From contig JAOTOM010004365.1 of the NCBI GenBank assembly GCA_034440615.1, positions 62,001 through 126,000 of the forward strand: a stretch of DNA of 64,000 nucleotides, in the 5' to 3' direction. Positions 23,161-34,667 of this stretch are shown piece after piece (position 1 is the stretch's first letter; each line of letters opens with the position of its first letter). The notes below the pieces were generated by a model. It searched no databases and was not told the DNA's origin. It saw only the letters and a list, made by a program, of their open reading frames with translations. Origin of the DNA: Ashinkailepas kermadecensis (taxonomy: Eukaryota; Arthropoda; Thecostraca; Neolepadidae). A program made the translations under genes and the position numbers.

Positions 23161-23371
23161 CCTTACCGTTTATTATATGGTATTAAGGTAAGGTGCTTGC
23201 AGTCGTTGGGTAAGAGGAAGGGACATTCCTGGTCATCTGATCTCGGGTGGCGGACCTGAAAAAAGCAAATATAAAAAACGCGGTGTCGATGCTAGGCAGT
23301 CCTATATGGTGGACGTTAGCACCCCAATATTGTATCTGTCAGGCGTAAAGCAGCGCTATGCCGGATTATTT

Positions 23372-25700
23372 TTAATGTATTTGATTTTGATGTGTTAGCG
23401 GTACAGCTGTTGTGTCATCCTGAAGTTGAGTGGAGGCGTGTTCGAGTCCACAAGAAGACTGTCTATCGGTGTGGTGCTGTGGGCACCTGTGGCTGCTCTG
23501 ATGCAGTTGTTTTTGATTATTACTAACTTTTTGCTCTGGTTTTCTGAAATGGTGGCAAAGATGATGCTGTTGTAGTCTAGGATGGGTCGTATTATTGATT
23601 TGTAGAGTGGCAATAGTGTTTTCCTGTCTCCGCACCAGTCAGTACCTTCAAGTGCACGGAGTACGTTGACGCGCTTCGCGCATCGCTTCGAGACGGATGT
23701 GGTGTGTGTGTGTTGAAACTAAGCTTTTCGTCCAAATGTACTCCTAAAAACTTACAACTACTCACCTGTTCGATGGCTTTCCCATCGATTTTATGTAGAG
23801 TTTGAGCGTGGGGCCGAGGCGACTATATTTGACAATGGCCGACTTATTTATTGACAGGGTGAAGCCCAACGTTTTGCACCAATTTGCAATGAGGTCTAGA
23901 CCTGCTGAAATAGTATTTTTCAGTTTTTATGAAGCATTTTGCTGTTGTCCAAATGGCTGTCGTCCGCGAAAGGAGAGTATTGAAGTGAAGTGTCTATGTG
24001 ATCAGCAAGCATATTGTTGATCATGATGAGCGCACGCTCCCCTGCGCCAGGCACTGCTCCTGAGTCGTGGTTTTTGATGTGACACTGCCGCATCGGACAT
24101 TCAGTGTCCTGTCTGAGGAAGTTGAGAATGAAGTGTGCCATGTGTCTGCGTAGGTCTACCTTGTGGAGTTTGTGTATCAGTACGGACTTGTGCACTCGGT
24201 CGAATGCGGCAGCGATGTCTAAGTAGGCAGCAATTGTTGTGCGTTTGATACGTAGACCACTTTTTGTGTCGTGCACTAGTCTAATGAGAATGCCTCAATC
24301 GTGCCTTGAAAATTCCTCAATTGTGAAAACGCCAACCAGCTTACTAGCACAGGTAGTAAGTGAGATGGGCCTATAACCTTTTGGGGTGGAGTGATCTTTG
24401 TGCGGTTTTCGCAATGGAATGACTACACTTTCCCGCCTGGATGTGGGAAAGGTGTCGCTTTGATACAGATCATTAATGGCCGCTTTTAGGTATGTTAGAT
24501 AATTTTTGCTAAGATGTTAAAAAAACTGGTAATGGATGTCGTCCGGCCCAACCGATGTCTTTCCACAATTGCTGAGAGCAAGGTGTTCATGCATATCAAA
24601 TGACTGGTTGTATACTTTTCTGTTGCTGTAGCTAAAATTTGCTTTGGGAAAAGGGCGTCTAGAGCGCTTACTATTGTGATGTTGTACGTGCTGTTCCCAG
24701 ACACGCTGGAGTAGTGTGGTGGTCTACGACTTGTTGTGGGTCAGTAATGTTCTGTCCTTTCACCGTCAGATGGGGGAAGGAGCCTGGTGGTGGGCGTTCC
24801 AGGTTAAAACGCTTCATCAGGTCACAGAATCTGCCGGTAGGGGTGAAATTGAGGTGCAAAAGACTGCCAACAGTTGTGGCGTACTGCTCGAATTGTGTAC
24901 CGGCAGTGCTTTTGAGATTGTCTGTATGCTGATAGGCGTGCTTTACATACGCATCTTTTCAATTTCTTATGGGCACGGCGCCGTGCGGCGATTGCCCTTT
25001 GACAGTCCGGTGTCCACCCTGTCGTAGATGCCTCTTTCCTAGGTTGATTACTTTTTGGGACTGAGTCTCGTGCTGCTGAGCTGATGACCCTGAGGATTGT
25101 CTCAATTTTGCTGGTCTCTGAAGTTGCTAGGTTGTGGTCCACTTGATCCTCGAATTTCGCTCATTTTGCTCTTTTCAAGTTCCAAGATGGTCTGAATAGC
25201 TTAGTGTGGTGGTGTGGTGGATAGCGTCCGTACTGAGCCTAATTGCACTTTGGTAGTGGTCCCTCAGCCCGGAAACGTCTGAAGCTGACCAGTCAAATAG
25301 TGAGCTTAGTCGTTGAGAGCAGCACGTTAAGTCAATGCAACCGTCCGATCCTCCTATGGTCGGGTTGCAGTGTGTGGCGACCCCGGTGTTAAGAAGTACT
25401 TGGTTGTGATCCGAAATAAACTGATGAATTTCGCGTCCTCTGGTGTCCGTCTGATCGCTTCCCCAGGAGGGGTGTTTAGCATTAAAGTCTCCAATAATGA
25501 GAACTGGTGGAGGAGCCTGAAGCAGCAAGTCGTTCAGCTCCTGTCATGTGGGGGTTGCAGCTGACGGTGAAATGTATAGTGAGATGACTGTGGTTTGGCA
25601 ATGGACAATTTTGAGGCTGACTGCTACGCAGTTCAGGGGAATGTTTAACGTTACTCGACGATGATGCTGTTTTCAATAAGCATGGCTGCACCCAATTTCC
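23372..25700 (-). pseudogene. LINE ORF2: endonuclease and reverse transcriptase, broken
   Basis: The endonuclease end (VLIIGDFNAKHPSWGSD, then GGSDGCIDLT...SDHYQ-like) lies at 25,175-25,528. A basic linker (RAIAARRRAHKKLKR) lies at 24,822-25,142. RT parts are LDIAAAFDRVHKS at about 24,220 and YSPFADDSHL at about 23,950, with the ADD aspartates retained. The C-terminal part reads RPILDYNSIIFATISE and IRAATGAHSTTPIDSL at 23,400-23,600, typical of the Jockey/I tail. Several frameshifts and in-frame stops make it non-functional. Confidence 0.8.
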
Positions 25701-26397
25701 GATGTGGACCGTTTACGTTATCGACATGCCAAGTGCAATGTGACATATTGTTCCAGATGGAGTCAGAGTCTCGAAAGTGAGCTTCTTGGAGCGCAGCTTG
25801 TAATGACTTTTGTTGCAGGAATTTCTATTATAATTATATGAGTTTGCCCTGAAGGCTACCGGCATTCCACTGTGGAAAAGTCCCATTGCCGAACGCGGTT
25901 AGTGTCTGTTGGTGCTCCTATACTGGGATGGTGTCGGTGTCGTGTTGGGGAGAAAGGTTGAACCGGTGGACGGAGAGGAGGTGGGAGGTGACCCAGGCAG
26001 GAGTGGTAGCCTGGATTTGGACGCACTGGAAGGTGATTGGTGGCGTGGCGGCGGGATTTGCGCTTGGCGGCGCGGAAGGTTCGGGAGGGAGTCGTTGGTC
26101 ATGTGTTTTGTGTTCGGGCTCGCCGGGCTTGGCAGGAGTGGTGGGCTCAGTCTGAGTGGTGGCCTCAGACGAGATTTCGCGGGGTGTTTGAGTGGGTGTG
26201 CAGGCGATGGCTGAGAGGTCGGTCTGCCAGGAGATGGTGGCCGTGGACTTGTAGGAGTTCTGGGTGGAGGCTGAGATGGCCGTGTGCTTGTGGAAGGCTT
26301 GTATGGATGCTGTGGTGGCCTTGGGTCTAGGCCTTGGTTTAGGCCGGATGGGTGTGGCAGGGGCCGGGACTCTGGAGGAGGGAGTGGTGGGAAGGCA

Positions 26398-27895
26398 TCA
26401 GGATGGCGGGGAGGGCCCTGGCCGGTTGGAGGCGGTGTGTCGAAGGGGTACGGCCAGGTCCCGTGGTGGATGGGACGGAGAACGGGTCTGGGTCTGAGAG
26501 GTGCTGGAGATGGGATGGTGCGGGGTGGATGTGGGAGGCCGTGCCCCAGGTGGGATGGTGGTGGGCGTAGGCCAGGTCTGAGGTGGGGTGGAATGGGGAG
26601 CAATCCCGGTCTGCGGTGGGGTGGGCTTGGGATGGCGTGTCCGCGGCGGAGAAGGTGTGGGAGGAAGTCGGGTCCGAGTTAGAGGGGATGTGGGAAAGGG
26701 CCGGGTCAGAAGTGGATTGGTGTGGGAGGAAGTCGGGTCCGAGTTAGAGGGGATGTGGGAAAGGGCCGGGTCAGAAGTGGAGTGGGTGTGGGAGGAGGCC
26801 GGGTCCGATGTGGGGTGGCGTGGGGAGCGGTGAGGTCTAGGGGCGGTGGGGCGGTGGAGTCGGGGATCGGTGGGGCGGTGGAGGCTAGGGTCGGCCGGGC
26901 GTTGAGGAGGGAGGTGTGCCGGGCTCCGGGAGCCGGCTACTGGTGGGATGGTAAGGCGGGTGGGAACTGGTGTTGGAGGTGTGGGTTTAGGTGTGGAGAG
27001 CGTCGCTGCGGAGCTGCGCCCGGCGGTAGGTGCGGTGTGTGAGGGTGCGGTTGTGGAGTTGGAGATGTCAGTGGTGGAGGTGGTGTTTCGTAGGTGTTGT
27101 CGTGCTGTTGTGTGTGGCACGCTGTGAGCTGCCGCATACCGACACACCTCCCTCTCATATGCCCACTTGGGGAAATCGGTGTTGGTGGTAGGATGCGGCC
27201 CATCACAGGCTGCACATCTCGTTTCGGAGGAGTTGCAGTCGGATTCTGTGCGGTGACCGGCGCAGTGGCTATATCGTGGTGTTGGCAATGCGCATGCGCG
27301 TTCGCCATGACGCACATGCGTCATGACGAAGACGGAAACGAAGACAGGAACGGCACCGTAGTGGTAAAGGCACGTAGAGCCGTACCTCTTATGCCTTGTT
27401 GAGAATGTGTATGCGTAATGACAGGTGCTGTGAGTTGAATGTCAGGACTAAAATTGCGTGTGTGGAACGTGCCTCCCGTCTAATGTGGTCCATTATGGCT
27501 GTGGCGTCTAGGAGGGCTGAGGCGTCGAACAGTGTGACGATGCTGTCGAATGGTACGCTATCCAGCTCTGAGGCGCAAATGTAGCCCAGGATGGTGTTCA
27601 GGATGCGATGTAGGGTGAATAAGCAGTGCTGATTGTTGAAGGTTTGTGTGTATAGAAGCGTTTGTGTGTCAGCGCTGCTCTGCGGTCGAACGATAATGTG
27701 GGTGATGTGTCTGTTGATATCGTGAAGTTTGTTGATTGAAGAATGTAGCGGAGTGTCCGCTTGAGAGTAAAGGACGTCTCTCGCGTGATGATGTGGCCTG
27801 GTTCTCTGTATATGCATACTAGGTAGGCGCCTTTTGTGGTGCAGGCGGTGGGCACCGTTGTGGGTGACATGGTGCATGGGTCGGTCTCGTCCCAC
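26398..27895 (-). pseudogene. LINE ORF1: gag-like protein with zinc knuckles and Pro-rich tail
   Basis: The N-terminal block (27,389-27,895) contains INKLHDINRHITHIIVRPQS and an Ile/Leu-rich stretch, plausible RNA-binding gag fold. After a frame change 27,150-27,324 reads CAGHRTESDC...CAACDGPHPTTN, the Cys/His knuckle pair of Jockey/I-type ORF1. A very Pro/Thr/Ser-rich, low-complexity region follows down to about 25.9 kb. Several long overlapping frames in that part, on both strands, come from its GC-rich composition. Confidence 0.65.
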
Positions 27896-28014
27896 CCCGC
27901 AAGCGTCTTCCTAACTAAAAAAATGCCCCGATTCGTTGCACCAGAGGATCAAGCTTTCGCCCTCTGGTCCCTGCCCCAGCCGCAATGGCTCAAGACCGTG
28001 GGCCGACACCGTTA

Positions 28015-28285
28015 TGTTTTCTCCTGGGGGTAAAGGTTAGTTGAGAGACAGAGAGAAGTTTATGATTTGGTGTGGGAGGTTTTCCTTCGAGAGTCGCAGG
28101 CAGCTCAATGGCAGGAGTGCTCGTCTAGGGTCACTGGAGCTCTTCGTGTCTTCGCTTCTTCTGCCACTACAGGTGTGTCTTCTTGCTCAAATCTTAGACC
28201 TTCCTGGTTCTCTTCTTGCTTGCTGACTACTTGACTGCTCTGAGAAGAGCTGTGTCTGATCTGTCTCCCTTGTGTGAAGCAATGA
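28015..28285. other. Short unique spacer
   Basis: Sequence between the 5' end of the minus-strand LINE and the 51-bp minisatellite. It contains 'agagacagagagaag' and pyrimidine-rich phrases. No gene is recognised. Confidence 0.4.
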
Positions 28286-29065
28286 CAGGCCAAGAGCCCC
28301 CACTGGGGATATACTCCCGTCGACAGCAGTTACTGGCAGGCCAAGAGCCCCCATTGAGGATATACTCCCGTCGACAGCAGTTACTGGCAGGTCAAGAGCC
28401 CCCACTGGGGATATACTCCCGTCGACAGCAATTACTGGCAGGCCAAGAGCCCCCACTGAGGATATACTCCCGTCGACAGCAGTTACTGGCAGGCCAAGAG
28501 CCCCCATTGGAGATATACTCCCGTCGACAGCAGTTACTGGCAGGCCAAGAGCCCCCACTGGGGATATACTCCCGTCGACAGCAGTTACTGGCAGGCCAAG
28601 AGCCCCCACTGAGGATATACTCCCGTCGACAGCAGTTACTGGCAGGCCAAGAGCCCCCATTGGAGATATACTCCCGTCGACAGCAGTTACTGGCAGGCCA
28701 AGAGCCCACTAGCGATATACTCCCGTCGACAGCAGTTACTGGCAGGCCAAGAGCCCCCACTGAGGATATACTCCCGTCGACAGCAGTTACTGGCAGGCCA
28801 AGAGCCCCCACTGGGGATATACTCCCGTCGACAGCAGTTACTGGCAGGCCAAGAGCCCCGACTGAGGATATACTCCCGTCGACAGCAGTTACTGGCAGGC
28901 CAAGAGCCCCCACTGGGGATATACTCCCGTCGACAGCAGTTACTGGCAGGCCAAGAGCCTCCATTGGAGATATACTCCCGTCGACAGCAGTTACTGGCAG
29001 GCCAAGAGCCCACTGGCGATATACTCCCGTCGACAGCAGTTTGGCCTCCCTGGCAGGCCAAGAGC
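28286..29065. repeat. 51-bp minisatellite, ~15 units
   Basis: The unit contains gcaggccaagagcccccact, then ggggatatactcccgtcgac, then agcagttactg. Units are highly alike, with changes almost only in the 'cactgggg/cattgagg/cattggag' block. Two units lack 3 bases. Since 51 is a multiple of 3, the plus strand stays open for 286 codons with a 17-residue repeat (LLAGQEPPLGIYSRRQQ), and the minus strand stays open too. There is no further sign of a gene. Each unit has a GTCGAC site. Confidence 0.95.
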
Positions 29066-30168
29066 CCCCCTGGTGAAAACAAATTCCGTGATGCCCCTGG
29101 TCGAGTGCACTATCTCAACTACCCGGAATCTCCACTCATGAAAAACAGTTGGATGACGTAAAGCATTTTCACGTCACAGCTTTCAGCCAAAACGTGGAAC
29201 GGACTGGAGTACGGTACTTGTACACAGTGGTAAAAGCTCGTGTACTTTTCGTATTGCCGACAACGCCAATATTTGTATTTACATCCTAATGGTCACCCAA
29301 TACTAATATTCACTCCTTGAATTTGGAGAGAGCACCAAGCTCCTTTTAAAGAAAGACGCAACTGCTGCTAATACATCAGAGTACACCACATATTCTTCAT
29401 TGATGGAAGCGCCTATGCATTTGGTTCTGCCAATGCAACACTATTAATCTTCACGATTTAGCATCTAGTGTACACCGTTGAATGAAAGCAATGTGGCTGA
29501 ATCATATGTTGGCGACACCAATAATTATGTGAAGCATCGACTTATGTTGGTACATTACCGAATACATTTACATGGATTATACCATTGGTATAGATACAGA
29601 CATTGGATATAGATACATAGATTATACCATTGTGCTATATGGCTGTGTGGGATGCAGTACGCCGAATTAACGTCGGGCGTGCAAACTTTTGACCTGAGCA
29701 GTATAATAATATGAAAATAAATAATACTACTTTGAACAGCAATACAGTGCAAAGCATCTTAGAAATCGTGGTGGATTCTCTCACCTGCAATCCCCATCCA
29801 TGCACAAAATATTGAATTAAAAAAGAGTATGTAACTAAAAACAGAGAATGCAAGGAAACACGAATGTGAATGGGGTCATAGCTCATCCAAAAGCCAAGGA
29901 AGTGATGAACCATTTTACTAACCAGACGAATATGAATTTGGCAATGTTTGTCGTGTTTTTATTTCTACGGAAAGTTCGCAGCTACTTGAAGCTCCTGATC
30001 GTGCTGGCTTCATTACAATTGGAAGGACAGGTTTGAGGGAAGTTAGAAGCTCTAGAACTGACATGCCATTTGTTTGCTACACTACTGCCGAATAGCTTCA
30101 ACACCTTGACTAATTTCCTTTTGGTTCAGAGATTGTCAACAAATGTTGTGGACAAGTTAAAAAGAATA
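29066..30168. other. Intronic gene-free stretch
   Basis: AT-rich sequence, with a short imperfect duplication of 'gatacatagattataccattg' phrases around 29,570-29,635. Nothing else is recognised. Confidence 0.4.
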
Positions 30169-30779
30169 TTAACGCGCACACGGGAAGAGGAGCGAAATCC
30201 GCCCATCACTCCGGATTGTCGTGAACATCTCCCGATTTTACTGGTCGATATACGCCAGTTTTTGTGTGCATGTCACTTTGTGTACATCTCAACTTGTCCG
30301 GGGCGTCGCTTAAAGCAATACAAATGAAAATCTGCGGCAAATGCATCCAGTTGGAAGGCCCTCAAGGTTAAAACATTTCGCAGCGCCAGACCACAAAAAT
30401 CGGCGCTGGTGCGCTTCCTGTATATCGGCACAAATGCTGCATCTATCATACTTGTATTGTATCTAATGATGTCCAGTCATCCAGTCATGTCCAAAACATC
30501 AATGAAGCCCATTTTGGGGAATTTAAACTCAATCGCAGCGACCCATGGCAATGTGAAGTCAACCCACGCAAAACAAACAAATTATACCATATTTGGCCTC
30601 ACTTAATCTTGAAGATATTTGCCAAATGTCATGACATTTGCATACAATTCAGTTTACCATTGCACCCATCTACTTTGGAAATTTCCTAGCTCTGGATTTA
30701 ATAGGGATTTACCTTATAGGGCGAAATCCGCCCCTTCCAGTGCGCGTAATTTTCAGAGATAATCCAGGGCGCGTGCTAA
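30169..30779. mobile_element. TTAA-flanked MITE-like DNA transposon, copy 2 (inverted)
   Basis: It is bounded by TTAA (30,169-30,172) and CTAA (30,776-30,779, one change from TTAA). The interior is collinear with the complement of 7,604-8,517. Shared blocks include 'gcgaaatccgccc', 'accacaaaaatcggcgctgg', 'tgtccaaaacatcaatga' and 'gcgcgccctgg'-type ends. It lacks about 300 bp present in copy 1 and has an additional internal inverted phrase near each end (gcgaaatccgcc). It has no coding capacity. Confidence 0.75.
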
Positions 30780-30867
30780 GCTGCGTCCAAGGAACTACTC
30801 AATCAAACCCGTGATCCGAATCGGGTACCAACTGTAACGAGAGGAACCACCACAGCTGAAAACTAAC

Positions 30868-31002
30868 CTGGGTCATTTAGGTCAATTTCTTCTGCTGGCG
30901 ACGCCATTTTGTGCACGGTTTGTTGTTTCCTCGCCTGGTGCCCTCTGAAAGTGGCTTGTATTTTGGTGGCGGCAGCGTTCAGCTCCGGATCGTCCACTTG
31001 TC
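30868..31002 (-). CDS. igl: IQ-motif exon of igloo/neurogranin-like gene
   Basis: A 135-bp exon with 2 + 44 codons + 1 base. It encodes QVDDPELNAAATKIQATFRG, then HQARKQQTVHKMASPAEEID, then LNDP. An IQ motif (AAATKIQATFRGHQARK) is followed by a linker and the acidic 'EEIDLNDPE' that introduces the next IQ motif. Neurogranin has the same acid-then-IQ order. The acceptor is gacgccggcag and the donor cccag|gttagt. The last base G joins AA of the 19.4-kb exon to make Glu. Upstream exons were not found in the window, so the N terminus is unknown. The intron downstream is about 11.4 kb and holds the Jockey-type LINE, the MITE and the 51-bp minisatellite. Confidence 0.75.
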
Positions 31003-31920
31003 CTGCCGGCGTCAAGAAGATCAAAATCAGTCCGTACATGGTTCGCTACTGAGTCGCCCGCATGTTTTGTCGGCACCATTGGGATCGACAGGCGCGTGCC
31101 TATTGATGTGCCTGGAGGGACCAGGAAGGCCGGATGCATTCAGATTCATTTATGAATAAGGAAAAGGCTGATGAAGTTGGTCGGAAATGACAGCAAAACG
31201 AAATTTTCTAAAGTTGTATTTTGCACACTAAGAAACATGTCGGTGAAAACCAGAGTAAATATGATCGATTTCCCTACTGCAGTGAAGCGACACCACTTCA
31301 TTTACCCTCAATCTGTTTTCTAAATCACTATCCTGTAGCTAACATATTGTTTTACTCGTCATCACTGCCCCCCCCCCGACGAGGCACCACCTTTCCGTGG
31401 TGTTCGTGGTGAGGATTGCGTGCTGCAATGATCCGGCGAACTAGTCCAATGGTAATGGGTCAAACTAGGAGTGCCTCACTCGTTATACAATCCATACGCT
31501 CCCGTCCCAATGTCCATCCCATATCAACATCCATGTCCTTCACCTGACCCTCCAATGCCAACTCTCCCTACTATGAGCAGGTAGGATAACTTCCCCGGTC
31601 TTGCCCGCCCTCTCCGGATGTGATAGATTTGGACAGATTGTTAGATACGACAAACTGAAGGACGGAGCACTGGAAGTCGAGTTCGCGGCAGTAGAACATG
31701 CATATTGGGCCATGAAATCATCAGAGTTTGTGCTTTGTGTGTGGATGAATGGGAAAGGATAAATAAACCATTGCAATCACAGTGGAGCCTGTCAAAACAA
31801 AGCACACTTGGCGATGGGTTAGAAACTGTTTTGAACTCAGAGACGTTCCAGTGGATGAGATTGTGGATGGAATGTCAAATTTCAGTGTGATTGGTGCCAG
31901 CAAAAATGAAAGCAAAGAGA
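31003..31920. other. Intron or 5' flank of the IQ gene, nothing certain
   Basis: No gene is recognised. There is a C run at about 31,367-31,377 followed by 'gacgaggcaccacctttccg'. Short open frames have no recognisable motifs. The last bases before 31,921 are 'agcaaagaga', which supply the target duplication of the LTR element. Confidence 0.4.
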
Positions 31921-32608
31921 TGTAACGTAGTTTGATATAATTATACCGTTTGGCCGCCATCGTTAGGAAATTATGTAATTACTAACGCCGCTCTGTAACC
32001 CAGTTACTGCCGGCTTGCCGCGCCAGAATGTGATCAGATGTTGTGAGCCGTCGACGTCACCGGAGGCGATAGGTGCCGTCCAGCGGCGGTCCGGCTTCCG
32101 TTGTAGATGAGCTATGCAATTTATGTTTACTCCCCTGTCTGGGTCCACTGACCCCGTCAGCCATGCTGTGCGATGGCGTGAGCTCGGACGATCCGCAAAT
32201 AGCCAGCGGCCGCCGACGCGTCATTTTGGAGATGACCAATGGCCAATTGCCGTGGGCGGGGCCCGCTACAGCTGGCGGGTTTCCGCTCGGCAGTCTGGAT
32301 CAAGACGAGGAGAACTGTTTGAAAGCTCTTCAACGTCGGATCGCGGTCGGTTGCTCAGGCAGTCGCGTGTCTAAGTTGTCTGTCGGCACTTATAATTTCG
32401 GCTAAGCGGTTTGTCCTTCTTAGATACTCTACATTTAACTCTGTATTCGCACGCTTGCGCGAGCTGTTGATTGAAGTCTAACTATCACGCCCGCTTCTTT
32501 TTAATTGCACAAATATAGTGCAAGGTCAACGCAGAATTTCGGAACTGGTTATCGCGGCGCGCGGTCCTTTTAGACGACATCACTGGCCTACGAGAGAACT
32601 ACACTACA
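31921..32608 (+). repeat. 5' LTR
   Basis: 688 bp from TGTAACG to CTACA. It matches 41,947-42,704 along its length with scattered substitutions. The main length difference is the (TA)n tract near the start, short here and about 75 bp longer in the 3' LTR. The accumulated differences indicate an old insertion. Confidence 0.92.
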
Positions 32609-32610
32609 AC

Positions 32611-32628
32611 TGGTACCTGATGACCCGG
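32611..32628 (+). promoter_or_regulatory. Putative primer-binding site
   Basis: TGGTACCTGATGACCCGG starts two bases after the 5' LTR. TGG is the complement of a tRNA CCA end, as expected at this position. The priming tRNA could not be identified. Confidence 0.5.
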
Positions 32629-32962
32629 AACGGCTTCTGACAGCTCGACGCTCAGCGTGGAAGGGGAAGGGCAACCGAGACACACCGAAGCAAATCGTGA
32701 GTCTGGGCAATCCCGAAATCCTTCCAAAAATCCCCCTTCATAATTCTGACCACGAATAGAACCATATATTTCTGCTGTATGTCCGCTGTGTACTGAATAC
32801 TGTACGTGTGAATCACTGTGTGAGCTGGGAGACTTAATAGAAACTATTTCTCCACAAAAATTAGCGAAGCCAAACTTTTGAAACCGTTGAAAATTAGGTA
32901 AGGTAAGGAAATATGACTGCAATTAGATTTGAAAGCCATGCCGACAGCTTTAATAAATTAGA

Positions 32963-33890
32963 ATGGAAATGCGAGCTCAGGGCATGAGCCAGAACATAAA
33001 ACCTCTTGCTGGAGCGAGCCACAATAAATTATGCGATTGGCTAAAACAATTGGAGCGCCTTAGTTACTCGATGTATAACGAATACATGCAAATAATATCC
33101 CTGAAACTCTTAGTGGACCAGCCGCTGAATTTGTACAAAGCATGCTTTTGCACCTACCCAACTTGACGTGAGCAGAGATCAAACAGGTAATGAAAGAAAG
33201 ATACTCAGACCTTTCGGACAAGAAATGCTCCCAGGAATCCTTGCGACAATTGAAGCAGCATAGAACTGAACTTGTGCAAAACTTCCGTGAGAGGTTGCTC
33301 ACTCTGGCCAGGGAGGCTTACATCGACTTTGACAGCGCCACAACTCAGGAAATTCGGATCGTCGTTTTTAACAAGGGTGCACAAAGCGGCCAGCTGGCCA
33401 GTAAATTATATAGGCACAAATTCAGAACTTAGAAGAGGCATGCAATTCGCAGTGCGCGAACAGCAGCTGTACAGGACATTGGAGCTATGTCGCGGGATAC
33501 AGAAACATGATGACGAGCCGATTGAAGTATACGCAGTTCGTCCAGAAGTAGGAAACGATAGGCTAGATAAATTAAACAAATTAGTAGTGACACTGGGGAG
33601 ACAGTAACAAAACTGGCAGCGTAAAAATTAGAAACACAGAAACCGGAGAACCAACCCCAGCCTGGACCCAGGGTATTTCACCCGTCCTACACACAGCATC
33701 CGAAACGACACGACCCTACGCCCCAGGACCCAACCACGGGCCCTGTCCGCCGCACCCTCCGGCGGGCCCCAGAGTATGGAAGCCACAGCAGCCAAATCCG
33801 TCCTTCCAGTGGACCGCCGATGGCAAACACATCTGCATCAGGTGCGCCAAAATTGGCCACCTGGGTCGTCAGTGCCGCTCCTGCCAAATT
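32963..33890 (+). pseudogene. gag of LTR element, frame-broken
   Basis: Fragments in changing frames at 32,963-33,166, 33,190-33,432 and 33,272-33,607 carry gag-type helices (LRQLKQHRTELVQNFRERLL). A CCHC zinc knuckle, CIRCAKIGHLGRQC, lies at about 33,834-33,875. The knuckle is the nucleic-acid-binding part of Gag nucleocapsid. Stops and frame changes prevent a single product. Confidence 0.7.
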
Positions 33891-34039
33891 TCCCCTAGAC
33901 AGTCGGAAAACTAAAGAGCTCCCTCTTAAGTGACCACCACGATGGAGCTGCAAAATCTCGGAGAGATGACCCGAAGAAAAAGGAGAGAAAAACGTGAGAA
34001 AAAGAGAACCCGAGAAACCTAACCAAAAACCGACGCGTG

Positions 34040-34380
34040 TTCGACAACTTCTTATTAATTATAATACGCCCATGTGCTGGTTTAAAATTTGCAACCAAAA
34101 GGCCTACACATTTGTGGATACTGAAGCCGACATCTAATGGATCTCCAAATAGTTCTTTGATAAAATTGCAGAGGATCAGATCATCAATTTTTATGGGGAC
34201 CGAAAAGACCGCATTCCTCTCATTTCGGCCAGCGGCCATCGCTTGAAAAATATCAGTGTAGGAACATTCAACGTGGAGATGAGTAAGCTCGGAAAACAAT
34301 TCGCCTTCCAAATTGTAGAAGACTTGAAGCAACAGTGCATGTTGTGGTTTTTTTACAGAGTTCGGAGCAAAACTAGATTT
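34040..34380 (+). pseudogene. Retroviral-type aspartic protease, inactivated
   Basis: At 34,111-34,137 the frame reads FVDTEADI followed by a stop. The family active site D[ST]G has its Gly replaced by Glu. Downstream parts (INFYGDRKDRIPLISASGHR) lie in another frame. Confidence 0.6.
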
Positions 34381-34667
34381 TGAGGAGTAGGCCCTGTGCC
34401 TAGAAGGCAACATGATCCCCCTCAGGCCGTAGCAACAGACCAGTGAGCAGGCGAGCTCACCAGTCACAGTCAAAGGAGGCATATATATCCCAGCCAACAC
34501 GGTCGTTGAGTGTCCGGCAGTTGCAAATCGGGTGCAATTAGTGGATCAAACTTGCTACGTACGTTCATTGGATAGTACGCCACATATTTCTGAGGAGCCC
34601 GGTTTGATTATAGCCGAAGTGGTAGCAAAACCAGATCGGTATAAACGCCTACCAGTCCGAATTGTAA

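Larger units (their letters stand above)
23165..28010 (-). mobile_element. Near full-length Jockey/I-type LINE, inactivated
   Basis: Running from about 28.0 kb downward on the minus strand: a 5' leader, ORF1 (gag-like, zinc knuckle, Pro-rich), then ORF2 with endonuclease and RT. The 3' UTR ends near 23,165, where 'ccatataataaacgg' gives a poly(A) signal. The order and the motifs (GDFNAKHPSWGS; LDIAAAFDRVHKSVLIHKL; RPILDYNSIIF) fit the Jockey/I/R1 superfamily rather than the CR1/L2 LINEs elsewhere in the window. Frameshifts split ORF2 into at least five pieces. It lies in sense with the IQ gene, inside its ~11.4-kb intron. Confidence 0.8.

Noticed and set aside
25886..27402. Gly/Arg/Trp-rich plus-strand frames opposite the LINE ORF1
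   Set aside because: They are antisense shadows of the Pro-rich, GC-rich ORF1. Only the minus strand shows knuckle motifs and a consistent element order.
28286..29065. CRISPR-like array
   Set aside because: The whole 51-bp unit is repeated without unique spacers and the sequence is eukaryotic. The same holds for the 36-bp and 60-bp arrays.
28216..29076. 286-residue protein with 17-residue repeats
   Set aside because: It arises from the 51-bp minisatellite. Units with 3-base losses and equally open opposite frames give no sign of selection on coding.
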